Of a stretch of 64,000 bases of DNA, positions 22,801 to 35,489 are shown piece by piece. The notes under the pieces were generated by a model. It was not told where the DNA came from, did no database searches, and saw only the letters and a list, made by a program, of their open reading frames with translations. Numbering within the stretch: the first letter of the stretch is position 1; every line of letters starts with the position of its first letter. The position numbers and the translations under genes were made by a program. The DNA comes from Cladobotryum mycophilum (taxonomy: Eukaryota; Ascomycota; Sordariomycetes; Hypocreales; Hypocreaceae): positions 372,001-436,000 of the forward strand of contig JAVFKD010000004.1 of NCBI GenBank assembly GCA_036429605.1. Direction: 5' to 3'.

Positions 22801-24333
22801 AGAATTTGCCAAATAGGTTTTGCCGCTGTTTGGAGCTTTTATACGCTTCAAAGGTATCGTCGATCACGGAGCTGGGAAATATCTCGCCATGCGTGGCCTC
22901 ATCACGACGGTCGCTTTCCATACTATAACCTTCTTCCTTGCTAAGCTTTGAGGTCTGGCTGGGGTTTTGGGTGGCGAGGATGTCCTTGGCGAAATAAAGT
23001 TGGGAGAAATTTTGAGTGGTTCTCTCTTTGGCATAATCTTTTTCTTCAACGTGCTCTTTCAAGAGCCTCGTAAAGATCCTGAAGGAAAGCATATAAGAAA
23101 GGGTATTTCCCCCACCCCCCAAAGATAAGTCAAAAACATTATACTTACTTGATATTCGACATTGGGTTGATAATCTCCGAGAGATTCTGGTGGATCATAC
23201 TCTGGCTTTCATGGCCAAGTCTAAAGGCAAACTCTTCCAGCAATCCAGGTAGAACCTCCAAGATGGTCTCAAAGGGCACATCTTCAAGCTGCCTCAAAAG
23301 CCAGGTTAACACAATCATGGCGACTTTGTCTCCTCCATCCTTGAAGCCCTCTGGCGCTTCTGGATCGCTGGTTCCATCTTCATCGGTCTCTTGAATCAAG
23401 GGATCGAATGCGAATTGTGCGCCCGGCAACAGCATTGTTGGCAGGCCTTCATTGGCCTTGTATTGTTTGCCACGTGGATCAGAGTGATATCCGGAATCGG
23501 CGACAGTGGATGGTCTGGTGCGAGGAGTGTCGGTGGTGCTGTCAGTGCTGACAGATGGGATGCCCATAAGTGCATGCATGTCTGGACGAGCGAACAAACG
23601 CCGTTTAGTAGGCGACATCATTTTCTCATCGTGTCGACTCATTAGACGATTAACCTCTCGTCCAATAGACGTGGCCACCTGTGAGAGACTGGCTCGATTA
23701 CCCTGCATATCAAGACTGCCTGCCGACATGAGCTGCGCAATGGCCGATTTCTGTGTAAATTTCAGAATGAGATGACAGAGACGAACAATCTCGATAAAAT
23801 AGATGGACAAAAGTGACTGCAGTATTTCAGACCTGGGATATAGTAACGCCATGTGCTCGTATCCCGGAGCAGAGCGCCCTATGACTAAAAAGACGTTGGC
23901 TATTCTGTCGATATGTGAAGGCAATTCCACGATTATATGCTGTAGCTGTCAGTTTGAGAGAGAAGGAAATGAGTATGCGTCAAAAACAAACAAGTAATGT
24001 TGTTTTCAGAACTGCCCAAACAGAGCAAGCCAGATAATACAGCGACTTTCCAAGTATCCCCTCTCCAAGGTTTGTATGATGCTGAACAGTCTCCAGTATC
24101 CTGGTGAAGCGAAGCCCCATGGCCCGCCAGCTTCCATCCCGATTACGAGGAGCTTGGTTGTCAATCTGGGTTGTTAATCCTACAACATTACCCGTTGTCA
24201 GAGGGTGCATCAGCGGCAGCTCCCTGTACGTCTCATATTGGACCTGTTGCTCGCTGGATAAGTCTACCTCAAACACTGAGATGGTGAGGGCCAGGCGGTC
24301 CTCAGAGTGCAATGCAGTGGGTTCCATATCCAT
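19846..24333 (-). CDS. Large conserved-looking fungal protein of unknown function (1421 aa)
   Basis: Four introns with clear splice signals (21507-21560, 22230-22281, 23079-23148, 23946-23991) join five exons into exactly 1422 codons, which supports one intact gene. Start ATG 24333-24331. Residues about 120-160 (SIYFIEIVRLCHLILKF) form a helical block like the N-terminal helical domains of fungal STAND/NLR proteins, followed by a Ser/Thr-rich linker. No NACHT or NB-ARC loop is present. The middle third has a block around residue 768 (FPVPSRPKDAHGLEIPLNI, VVKFKSRLVIKGF, YTITWHL) that I recall from fungal proteins of unknown function, some linked to incompatibility-type genes. The C-terminal part contains a Cys-rich FRTCTCATD motif and a disordered Ser-rich tail. 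No enzyme motif was recognised. Confidence 0.75.
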
Positions 24334-25489
24334 CCTGCTTGAGATTTAGATGAGACTTTTGGGTTCAAAGATGACAGAAACTTCTAGGGTAACAATAAAA
24401 TTGGACGTGAGGGCTGTTGGGGGCTGTGAGACTGTGCAATCCTGGTGTCAAGGCACGAATGGCAATTCTATGATAACTTATACAGCTGCAATGAAACAGC
24501 CGCTAGTGCTAGTGAATGAGGGACTGATAGATGAAATGGCAGAGACCTCTATATATGTTCTGGTGGGAGGGAACCAACCGTAGCTGAGAGGCGGGAAGAG
24601 GCGGGACCAGGGTTTCGAATCCTCTGAAGATGAGAGGCTGTCGTCCGCCTCATTTTCACCTCAAGTTCAAAATGCGGGGTCATTAACGCGTCATGCATAC
24701 AAATTTTCCCATAAGGCAGATTTCATTGGGCTATTTGAATGAAGTGCGTAGGGCTGAAGCTGAAACTCGGCTTTCTCTGACAACAAACGATTAATACAAA
24801 TGTTTTCAAAGGGCTTCTAAATATCCTTTGAGGACAAGGAATAAATCTACTTAAGCTAGTTATATCCTACAGATGACAAAGTCAGTCTTAAGATGTTTTC
24901 AGATATTGTCTTTTCACCAGTTTCTGTTACCGTTGGTGCATGGTCTGTATGCCGTTCGTCTCACATAGCCTTTACCAACTGTGCTATAATATAAATTTGT
25001 CTCAATGGCCTGTTTCCTGTTTTAGAGGTCCTAAATACTTGTTGGCATCCCACTGCAAGACAGTGTTATGACTTATACCTAGTTATGCTAAATGCATCTC
25101 AATGGTCTTTTTATACCAGCTGACTTGATTGAGATAGGATCTGACTGTATTGGAATCCATCGTAAAGATTCAGAATTTGTCTAGAAATTTGATGGCTTAT
25201 GTGCCATCTAGGCTTCTGGGTATAGCAATAGTATAATCTCTACGTTTAGTCCGCCTTTGGGCAAGAAAAGGTCTTTCCTGAGGCCAATGTTATGGAATAA
25301 TATGCCTTTTATTTGAGCAGTAGGCCGGACCATCCACATATGTTGTCACATAGAGTGAACCGTTATTGCAAGAAACCCAGTTTCGAAGAAGAAAACTTGG
25401 CCTTAGACTTGATGACTCTTTAGCTAAGGCGACCATCGTCATTGTAGCTCCAGACAATTTACAGCTGATGCAAATGATGGCGAATATTT
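24334..25489. other. Intergenic between tandem minus-strand genes
   Basis: 1.16 kb with no convincing gene. It should hold the promoter of the 1421-aa gene at its left and the terminator of the HET gene at its right. A GGTTTCGAATCCT near 24611 resembles a tRNA T-arm but no cloverleaf fits. Confidence 0.4.
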
Positions 25490-26899
25490 TTACCCTCCAA
25501 CAGGTCCACCAATCCATAGAGTATGCTCATCCCAATCATTTACCCGGCGCTCTTGATTCCGGCTGAATTCAAAAGCCGATACTACATGGCATCTTCCGTC
25601 ATGATGCTCCTTAACTAACAACGCCCCGAGATGATACCCGCCTAGCCATTTCCCTTCATTTGAAAACCAGTTGTACGATCCCAACAGAACAGCAAACGCT
25701 TTTGGTTGGTGTGTGTTCAAGTACTGAGGATGCTGAAATAATGTCCAATCTGAGCCATCGACGGCTTTGACAAACAGTTGCTCCCCATGGGGATTTCCCA
25801 CATGCTGTGGACTCTTATCATGTGGATATATGCGACAAGCCTTTCTGCACATTCTTGAATACCCTTCCTTGTCCATGGATTCTGCCAATAAAGGTGCTGT
25901 TCGCGTGTTTAATATCGCCAAGCGCGATGAGGTTTCATTTAGGCTCAGGGTCTGGGATGAAACACCCTCAAAGTCAAACTGTACCTGCCCTTGAACTGTC
26001 GTACGTGGGAATACCGGAATTATGGAGAGCTGGGGGTTGACAGGTAGATGGAGCGCTGTCCAAAGCCAGTTGGCCCTCCCGCCACTCCGTATTATCTCTT
26101 GCATCAGTGCAATCGTTGCAGTGAGTCGGTCATCCTTTCCGAAGCGCTTCGTATTGATGGTAACCCCAAATAGACCCATAATACTAAAGATCATGTCAAC
26201 AGGGCGAGATGACGTCCTGAAAAAGGCGCTACGCCAGATAGCAGGAGAATGTTCTTCAACAGCCGATATCATATCCGTCTCAGTTCCATACTTTTCCAGC
26301 GCTGCTTTGAGCATAAGCACACCAATCTCTGTCGTTTGCTCTATTACGGTAACTGAAGATGAAGTGACTGGGGGCCGAAAACCTCTGCTTGAAAGGTAGT
26401 ATGCGTGCCAGTGGCAGAAGGGAAAAAGTTGATGGGCTTGGAACTGTAAAGCGACAATAGTGCAGATATCACACTGCTTGTAGATATCAAACATCCAACG
26501 TATCTGCTGATGTTTGTCATCCTGATTTGTCCGCATAATACATAGGCGATCAAGCTATATGTAGTCTACCCTATGTTGAAGGGCAGCGAAACATGCGTGG
26601 TGTAGGGCGTCTATGCCGATAGGATCGCCATCTTCAGCTCCCGCGACAGCAAACCTAGCTGCCCCAGTCACGTTATCCGTATTATTTCCACGCCAAACAT
26701 ATGAGATGGCTGCATATGGGCACTGAGGGACGGGAAAGGAAGGAAGCTCAACGATGGCAAGAACCCTATCGTTCACATATTGACTATAGTCGATGAGGCG
26801 AAATCTCTCCGGTGTGGCGACAGGTGTTAGATCGAGTATGGAGACTTCTCCCGGGTGGCATAAGGCCTCTAATGTGATGCCGAGGATGACTGGAAACAT
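25490..26899 (-). pseudogene. HET-domain (heterokaryon incompatibility) protein with in-frame TAG
   Basis: HET proteins trigger programmed cell death after non-self fusion. The domain starts with CPYAAISYVWRGN, the standard first HET motif. The second motif should read W-[IL]-D-x-x-C-I; here the sequence is VDYI, then TAG at 26557-26555, then LDRLCIMRTNQDDKHQQIRWM in the same frame. Thus the conserved Trp codon TGG appears as TAG. The rest stays open for another 350 codons (HQLFPFCHW, DMIFSIMGLFG) to a natural stop at 25490, so damage is recent or confined to one base. First ATG in frame is 26899-26897. An in-frame 63-nt intron ending at 26569 could remove the stop, but would also delete the motif. 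Nonsense pseudogene is my preferred reading; sequencing error possible. Confidence 0.75.
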
Positions 26900-27542
26900 G
26901 GATGCAGTTGGTAAGATAATTGTTGACACGCGTTCAGCGAAAGCTCAGTCGCTCGACGCCGCAGCCTGTTATGGGGCATTCGTTTCGTTATTGTCGACTG
27001 CACTTCTAGTCCTAGTGAATTGTGAGTTGCAAAGTGCTGCATTACCTAAACCTCGTAGAAGACAACAACAAGCTTCCCCAAACAGATTATAATAAATACC
27101 TGCCCAGCTCTTTGATGTCGATGGGCTGAAGCTGGGGAGGGTGGCTGTGTAAGCGAGTGGTGAGGCTGCAACAGATATCGGCTGTTCAGCAGGGTTGACA
27201 CATCAATTCGTACCTAATGAATGCCCAACCGTTCTCCCATCATCTCAACATCTCAAACAGCGCTTTTTTTGCTGTCATTATCAAGTATCACAAGGTTCTC
27301 AACTGGCCCCATTCCATCTCATGACAAAGCCGAGTGCTTCCGGAATTTGATCAAGAGCAATTAGACAGCGTGGCTGCAGCTGGCCTCCTATTACACACCC
27401 AACCAGACTGAGTAGTCTATATACTGGATGTGGAGGTCTTAGCTGCCTAGACAATTCATTATAAACACAATGTCCCCTTTACTGATTCATTCACATTTGC
27501 AAGCTATCCACCATGTAAATAATTTGGATTTGCTAGAAAATG
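26900..27542. other. Intergenic containing one copy of a dispersed repeat
   Basis: Between the HET gene promoter side and the 3' end of the PKS gene. It contains repeat copy A (27117-27330). No coding frame recognised. Confidence 0.5.
27117..27330 (+). repeat. Dispersed direct repeat, copy A, left of the PKS cluster
   Basis: Degenerate copy of the segment at 41207-41470. The best block, TGGCTGTGTAA to TATCGGCTGT, differs at roughly 8 of 48 positions. Further matches follow in the same order: GTACC-AATG-ATGCC, CTCCCATCA, TCTCATTATCA-like and CAACTGGCC. Same orientation as copy B. Confidence 0.65.
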
Positions 27543-30500
27543 TCAAATCCCAACCAATGGAGACTCCTTGGCAACAATTCTAGCCAGCTCGTTGATGCTG
27601 CTCGTACCCCTCAGCACCATCAGCGGTATGTTTGCCCGCAGGTGCGCTCCAATCCAATTTCGCAACTCTACAGCAACCAGCGAGTCTACCCCGTAACCGT
27701 CCAGGCTTTGTGCCGGGTTAAGTGTCTCTGCTGGGGTCATGATCAGTTTGCCCAACTGCTGTAGTATAGCACGACATATAATATCGACGGAATCATCAAA
27801 TCTGTTCGAGCTTTCGAGAACCTGAAGCAGGTCTATGGATGATGAACCTTCGGCCTTGTGGACAGCGGCATCATGCCGTATAAGATGCGCGAATCGCCTG
27901 TCCTTATCAACGTCATTGCTGGTCTGCAAACCTATGGCACACACGCTTTCTGCTGGGCGGTTGCTGACCGGGTGGGTCACTGCGTAGTTGAGCAGCGCGA
28001 GCAGATGTGAAATGCTGATGAACTCAATCCCAAGCTGGCTGAATCTCGCTGCCACCTCGGGGTTCTCGCTTACGAAGCCTACCTCGAGCACGGCACCGAT
28101 ATTGATGGAGTAGGCTTGCATCCCCGCAGCAGTGCGGCACCGCGCGAGCTCATCCTGGAAGCTACACCCCGCGGCGTAGTTGGACTGCGAGACGTGGCCA
28201 TGGATAGCGACAGCAGATGACATGAGGATGAAGAAGTCGACCTCGTTAGCAAAACAGTCGTGCAAGTTCATTGTCCCTTGTACTTTGGGCGCAATTGCTT
28301 CTTGCCACTGGTCCGCAGTCATAGCCTCAAAAACGGAATCCTAGAGCATCTGTATGTTAGCATTGCTGCCGGACCCAGGGGACAGAGTGGGAGGTCACGT
28401 AATGCAAAGCAAATCACTTACATCTAGTACCATGGCTGCCTGGATGATACCACGTATTGGGGGAAGTCCATCGCGTTTTGCGTCTCGCACTATGGAAGCT
28501 ACTTCGTCTCGAGATGCTATGTTGCATTTCGCTGCGACGACATTGACACCCTTTGTCGCCATCTCCATGATAAGTGCTTTGCTGGATGTGTTACTTGCGC
28601 CAGAGCGAGATATGGAGAGAATATGCTTCGCGCCGTGCTCTGCCATCCACCCGATGATGGCACGTCCCAGGCCACCGAAACCGCCAATGACTGCGTATGT
28701 AGCGTTGGGCTTGAACTGCGCTCGAGTCGGCAATGGTGGAAGAGCCTTTTTATCCCACAAATGTTAGTTCCAAGTCTTCAATACCTGTCAGTTGTCATAT
28801 TTCCTTACCTTTACTGTCTGGTTCTCCTCAACCCGGAGAATGATCTTGCCGGTATGCTTTGCGGACTGAATCAGGCGGAAAGCTGTCTCAATCTCGGAGA
28901 TGGGCATCACCGTTAGTTGCACCGGCCGGATAGACCCCGATGCTAAGAGACTTGCAACGTCCTGGAGTAGACGTCTTGCCAACTGCTTTTTCGTATCAAC
29001 AATCATGGTCAAGTCCACGTATGAGAACGTGACATTCCTGAGTAGAAAGGCCATAGGCATGAGCGCATCGTCCATGATGTCCTTGCGACCAATCTCAACG
29101 AAGCGGCCGAAGGGGGCAACAAGATTACACGACTGACGAAACATCTCACCACTGAGCGAGTTCAAGACCACATCAACTCCGTAGCCATCGGTCAGACGTT
29201 GTATGCCGGTGTAGAACCCAGGCGTTCTACTAGAAAACATGTGTTCGTAGGGGATGCCGTATTTTTCGTGGAGCAACAGGCGCTTGCTGCTACTGCCAAT
29301 GGTGACAAAGATGTCAGCCCCGATGTGTTGCGCGAGGATAATGGCGGCCTGCCCCACGGCACCGGCAGCGGAGTGAATGAGAATCTTGTCTCCCTTTACC
29401 AAGCGGCCCATATCAACGAGCGAGTAGTAAACGGTCGCCCACACGACGGGTATAGAGGCTGCTTCTTCGAACGACATGTCGTCTGGTACAACCTGGCAGC
29501 AATCTCCATGAACAACCGGGTAGTTTGTGTACGACCGCGAGGATAGCGTACATACTCGGTCCCCTGGTTTGAAGCGCTCGCGCATGTTGGCACCTACATC
29601 AATGACAACTCCGCTACAGTCGTTCCTCATCTCGGTAATGCCATCCAGCTGCCCGGTAGCTATGAGCACATCTTTGAAGTTGACGCTCGCTGCCCTCATC
29701 TCAAGCTTCACATCGTCTGGGCCTAGAACTGGAGGCTCTGGATCGTCCTTCCAGCGAAGAGTCTCGAGTAGACCAGGTGTGCCTACTTCTGCCGTGAGGC
29801 TGCGGTTGCCGTAAAGAAACTCCAACATCTTGGGCTCGACTTGTTGCATGCTGTGATGGATGTAATCGCTCATCTCCCCACGAGGCATAAACCTGGAAAC
29901 GAAGAGCTGCCCTCCTCTCCCAGCAAACTCGTTCTCTGCCTGATATCCTTGACCACTGAGGTCAAGTTTAACAGTCTCTAGTATAGTGGGAAGAACTTCA
30001 GCAAGCTTGCCCATCACCCTCGCATTCTCAACCTCAAGATCCAGAGTAATTACGCGCATGCTGGTATGTTCCCTTCGCAGAGTTCGGGCGAACCCGACCC
30101 AAAGACCGCGAACGGCGTCGCCCAAGTTGCCGATTTGACCACAACTGACCAGGAGAACGGTATGTGCATTAAGCACCCAATCCTTAAAGCTGTACCAGAG
30201 GTCTGTATTAGGATTATTACATAACAGACTTGCTATCTCAGGTAAGATGATGGCAATGCCTCCTCCGGGACAGCGCATGGATAAGTGGTATGGTGAAATT
30301 TCCAGCGCAGGAAGCTTTTCCTTCATAATATTCATCTGGCCTTCAGTAAAAGTCGCTTCGGACAGGCTGAGCTTGGCCGTCACTAAATGGACTGGCGGCA
30401 ATTCGACTTCTGTGGAGTGCCATGGAGCATTCGCCACGAACACGCTGATCGAACCCCCGTCTGTTTCCGAGTAGTCTTCAAAGCACACCTCCGGACTGGA

Positions 30501-33500
30501 AAACCCCGCAGATGCCAATCGAGAAACCCACTGTGGCCGTGATATCAGCGGGGACATTGTACGACCTTCATCGAAGCCTGCCCACCAGCCCGAAAAGACG
30601 CCAAAGAGCATAGTATATTGTGGCATGTCCTTTGTAATCTCCATCAGTAAGAGCCTACCCCCTGGTTTAAGTAGCGGCCTAATGCTGGAGAGAGCGGTAT
30701 CGATGCTCTGGGCTGCGTGGATTACGTTACTGGAGATGATCAGATCATAGCTGGCCGCTTCGAACCCCTGCTCTTGACTGTCGCGTTCAATATCTAGGAT
30801 ACCAAACTCAACAACATTGGCGAGATCTCCAAGGCGTACTCTCGCGGCTTCAAAGAAACCGGAAGAGACATCAGTGTAGTCATACCTGCGAACGTACTGC
30901 CCACCTCGGCCATTGAGAGCCTGAAGAATGGGAAATGTCGCTGACCCTGTACCTGCGCCAACCTCGAGAACCTTGAGTCCGGGTGTCTGTTTACCTAGTT
31001 CATGACAGTATTCGGCCATCTGGCGGATAGACCTGTCACAGCGCTCCGATTTGTATATTCGAGATAGGAGGTCATCCGGAGTCAATAACACCAGTGGATC
31101 TACTTTGTCGGTGAGGATGTCAGGCAACCGTGGTCCGATCCGAAGGGCGGCCTCACATTCCGGCCAGACTCTCCAACTCTCTTTATCCACGGGCAACGCT
31201 AACGATGAAGCAGATGACTTGGCTGCATAGCTCTGCATCCAATCGAAGAAATGGCGGCGATGACCATCAGGAATATCGGCAGGATTCACTTCTTTGAGAG
31301 CCCTTTGGACGTAGTGGAGGGTAAGGGCTTCGAGCACATTGTTCAGTTCGACGGCGCTCGCAAGAGGGACTACGGACTTGCAGGTTTGGTCGCGATGCTC
31401 TGGTGTCCAAGCGTCCACATATGTGACCCAGTCTAAGCTGTGACAGAAATGCGAAGTTGCTTGGTTGAGTGTGGTTCCTCCGGGCAATCTCGTCACATGC
31501 ACGCCCTGTGCTTCTAGAATCAATTCTCGGCTTTGACTGCTCTTGTCCTGGATGACAACATCATATGTAAACGCATCCTGACTGCTCGTCGATGTACTGA
31601 TGAGCTCACTGCCTGGCGCTGGGGCTTGATTGGAAATCCGGAGTTGCTTGATGAAAGTCGGTACGAGTGTTGATTTGGCACCTTTCTCGAAAAGTAAGTT
31701 TGCGCATAGGCCGTGGAAAAGGCATGAATCCAGCATCGCCGGATGAAGGATGTCACCCATGCCGCCAGGAGCAGTATCTATGGCCGGTACGTGGGCAGTG
31801 GTGACGGCCGCATCCGAGCTCGTACGGAAACTTGAGATGTTATCAAAAGGATGCTGCCAGTCGACACCCACACCATGACCAAGGCCGTAGAACCTCCGAG
31901 GGCTAACTTCGTGTGTGCATTGCTCGCCAATACGAGAGAGATGTTCTAAATCTGGCACCACGTCGCACAACTCCATACGCTCTGTCTCGGCATGGACGAG
32001 GCCACGGCAATGCTCGGTCCACGTATCATTTGAAGTCACAGTGAATATTCGAAACTCGCTCCAGATGCTTGACGACTCCCGTGCAGTTCGGGCTTCTGGA
32101 CGCAGCGACAGTGTGATCTCTACATCTGGCCCGTCCTCGAGCAACACGAGGCCCTTCCCGAAGCTAATGTTGCGGAATACAATGCTCTCCACTCTGGTAG
32201 CAGGCTTGACCATCCGCATATGCTGTCGCATGGACTGAACCGCCATTGTGAGGAACCCGGTTCCAGGGAAGACAATCTGCCCCTGCACTCGATGATTCCT
32301 CAGCCAGGGCGACTCCTTCAAGCTCAAGAATCGGCGCCATCGTGGCTCCAGACGATTTACGTCTGGTGAGAGCGTACCGAGAAGCTCATGTGGAAGATTT
32401 TGACGGTGTCTGTACTCTCTAGATATGCGAGTCTCGTGCCAAAACTGACGTTCAAGATCGAACGAGTATGGCGGGAGGTCAACTAGGGATAATGTCGGAT
32501 CATCATTGAGCCTGTTGACATCGTGAATGCGAAGCGAGGCACATTTGACCTGAATGGAGCCTAAGCATTCAAGCAGTGCTGCCTCTGCATTTTTACCTCT
32601 CTTGAGGGCGCTCGTGTAGGTGAGTTGACTAGGCGCTCCTGTCATTGTTTTAAGGATCTGATTCACTGGTCCCGCGAGTTGAGAATGAGCACCAATCTCT
32701 ATAACCACGCCCAAGGACTGGTCATGAAACTTGTGCTCACACATACTGCGGAACGCTTGTGAGAAAAGAACTGGATTAAGCAGGTTCTTAACCCAATAGT
32801 CCCCCTTGATTGTAGTCTCGCCAATCTCCTTACCCAATACACTGCTGAACATCTGGACAGATGACCTGGCTGGGACACGAGATTGCGTTGATACCTCTAG
32901 AGCAGCTGCATATTCTTCTTCTATCGCCTTCATCTGGTGTGAATGGTAGGCTGCGCCGTTGGTCTTCAATTTACGGTTAAATATGCCATCTGCATCCAAG
33001 ACAGCCTTTAACTCGTCAATCGCGGTAGAGTCACCGGACACCGTAACGCCTGAAGGGCTATTAAAGCATGCAATTACCATCCTGCCGGATGCAGACCCAA
33101 TCTTTTCGATATGTTCGGCGACAGCTACTGGATCCATGCCCACTGCGAGCATGGCACCGGGGCACTTGAGCTTCCCTGCGATCAGCTCATCCGTCGACTT
33201 GCCACGAAAATAAGATGCTGCGATGGCGTCTTCGAACGAGATCAATTTGGCGGCATAGGCTGCTGCTATCTCTCCGCTGGAGTGTCCTACTACGGCGCAG
33301 GGTGAGATACCGAGCTCTCCAAGTAGATCGACCAGAGCGAGTTGGATCGCGGTTGAACATGGTTGAGAGGTGGCAGGCTCATTAATGCGTGACTCTTCTT
33401 TGGGCCGGCATAACTCGGTTACTAGATCCCATTGACCACCCAGCAGGATAATCTGCTGTCTTGCATGCTCGATAGAACGGGCAAAAGTAGGATAGTGCTG

Positions 33501-35489
33501 AAGGAGTTCCCGACCCATCTGGGCATACTGAGCACCCTGGCCACTAAAGACAAACCCAACACGAGGCTCACTCTTCTCCTGCTGGCGAGGAATTGGTGAG
33601 TGCGATGCCATGTTAAGCTGGCCAACTAGATCAATCAGATCCGATGCGACCAAGGTAAGTCGGTGGGCGTGTATTGAGCGCCGTCCAAGGCTGTATGCCA
33701 GCTGAGCCAGCAGCGTCGAGGCGTTGGGTGAAACTCGACGCTTAAGGACAAGGTATTCTGCTAATCTGCTACACATTCGCTGGCAAGACTTCTCGCTAGC
33801 TGCGCTTATGAAGAAGACTCGCGGGGCGTCAATAGATTTCGGAAGCGAGTGCACTCCATTCTGAAGAGATGGGCGTATTAATGAAGCCATCGCGTGATCT
33901 GCGGCATCGACAATCACATGGGCATTTGCCCCGCCGTAGCCAAAGCTATAATCACACTGTTCAGCACACGGGTGGGTTAAAAGACGACAAAAAAGTATGA
34001 CTCGTAACGTACCTATTGACTGAGATTCTACGAAGGTGTTGTCGTTCTAGTTCAGTAGGGATCTGACCGAAAATAGTCAGCAAGCGTATCTCTATTCTCA
34101 TGATGGCCACTCCAAATCTTGGAGACTTACACGAAGCTTCCATTCGTCAAGAAGAACATCCGGGTTATGCGTTTCATAATTAGCTTGTGGGGGTATGATG
34201 CCGTGCTCCAGCATAAGGACCGCTTTGATCAACGCTGCTAAGCCCGCCGCAGCTTCGGTATGTCCAATATTCCCCTTGATTGACCCCATGGGCAGTCGGA
34301 AATCAGATGCTTTGCCTTGTGTAAGCGCAGCAGCGATGGCGCCAGCCTCGATGGGATCTCCAATCTTGGTCCCTGTGCCATGCGCCTCAACGTAATCAAC
34401 GTCGAAATCAAGCATTGCCTGCTGGTACGCTTTCAGGATCGCCTCCTTTTGAGCATCTGCATTAGGCGCAAAGATACCCTGCGTTCTGCCGTCCTGATTC
34501 AGAACCGAGTTCCGTATCACTGCCCGGACATGATTGCCATCACGCAGGGCCGCCGCCAGAGGCTTCAGCACCACGCCGGTACATCCTTCGCCTCTGCCAT
34601 AGCCGTTTGCGCGTGAGTCAAAGGGGAACGACCTCCCCTCCTTCGAAAGGATCCCAACCCTAGTTTGGGATTCGAAGCGCTGGGGGTCAAGAAGCAAGTT
34701 CACGCCGCCAACGAAGCATTGCGACGTCTCGCCGCTGCGTAGACTCTGGACCGCTTGGTGCAGGGCTACCAGACTGGATGAGCACCCCGTATCGACTGTG
34801 AAACTTGGCCCACGCAGATTAAAATAGTATGAGATGCGGTTGGATGATATTGCAGGGCCCGAACCACTTATCAGGTAGAAGGGTTGCGAATCGATATCAC
34901 GCGTCTCAATGTGTAAGTAGTCAGAGGCCCATTGGCCCACATACACACCAGTATTCGAACCCCAAAGAGAATCAGTACCAAGGCCTGCATTTTCGAAGGC
35001 TTCGTATGCAATCTCAAGGAGAAGACGTTGTTGAGGATCCATTGCCTAGTTCGATTGTAAGCCAACAAGCAGCTGTTTACCAGGAAAACAATCACTTACT
35101 GTTGCTTCTGCGGGTTGGATGCCAAAGAAGGCGGCATCGAAAGCAGAAACATCTCTCTTGAGAAAGTGTCCTCCGCAAGCCCTTACAGTTCCAGCCTTCT
35201 GCCCTGACGGATCATGGAAAGCCTCTATGTTGAACCGTTCTTCCGGAATTGGAGTCCAGGCAGTGCGCCCGGACACGAGCATGTCCCAGAGGCTCGACGG
35301 ATCCTGTGCGGTCCCCGGCAGTCGACAGCTCATGCCAATGATTGCAATGGGCTCGACGGGCTCTCCGTCTATACACTCTCTCATCACGTTTTCCCCACAT
35401 ACTGACTTTGGCGATGCGGGGAGTGTATGAACAGCGGGCGTTTCGATTGCCTCTCTCTCACCGTGACTTTTGTTAGTGTCGTCAATCAT
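27543..35489 (-). CDS. Highly reducing type I polyketide synthase (KS-AT-DH-MT-ER-KR-ACP)
   Basis: Five introns (28341-28421, 28746-28808, 33946-34012, 34063-34130, 35046-35099) give 2538 codons including stop, in phase. Order and key residues: KS from about 45 with nucleophile in VDTGCSSS (Cys ~218), EAHGTGT and GNIGHTEAAAG His; AT with GHSSGE (Ser ~674); DH with HRVQGQIVFP (His ~1003) and HPAMLDSCLF (Asp ~1191); C-methyltransferase VLEVGAGTGSATF (~1444-1456); ER with HSAAGAVGQAA; KR with GGFGGLGRA (~2182); ACP with GVDSLVAVEL (Ser ~2492). No thioesterase or reductase follows the ACP. All domains look intact, so a reduced alpha-methylated chain is expected. The KS motif has Gly where DTACSSS is usual. 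Shares a 0.94-kb promoter region with the divergent acyltransferase. Product unknown. Confidence 0.95.

Noticed and set aside
24600..24650. Possible tRNA T-arm (GGTTTCGAATCCT)
   Set aside because: No acceptor, anticodon or D-arm can be fitted around it, and the loop has an extra T.
28354..29546. Plus-strand frames of 100-140 codons opposite the PKS
   Set aside because: Antisense shadows of the KR and ER regions; no motif.
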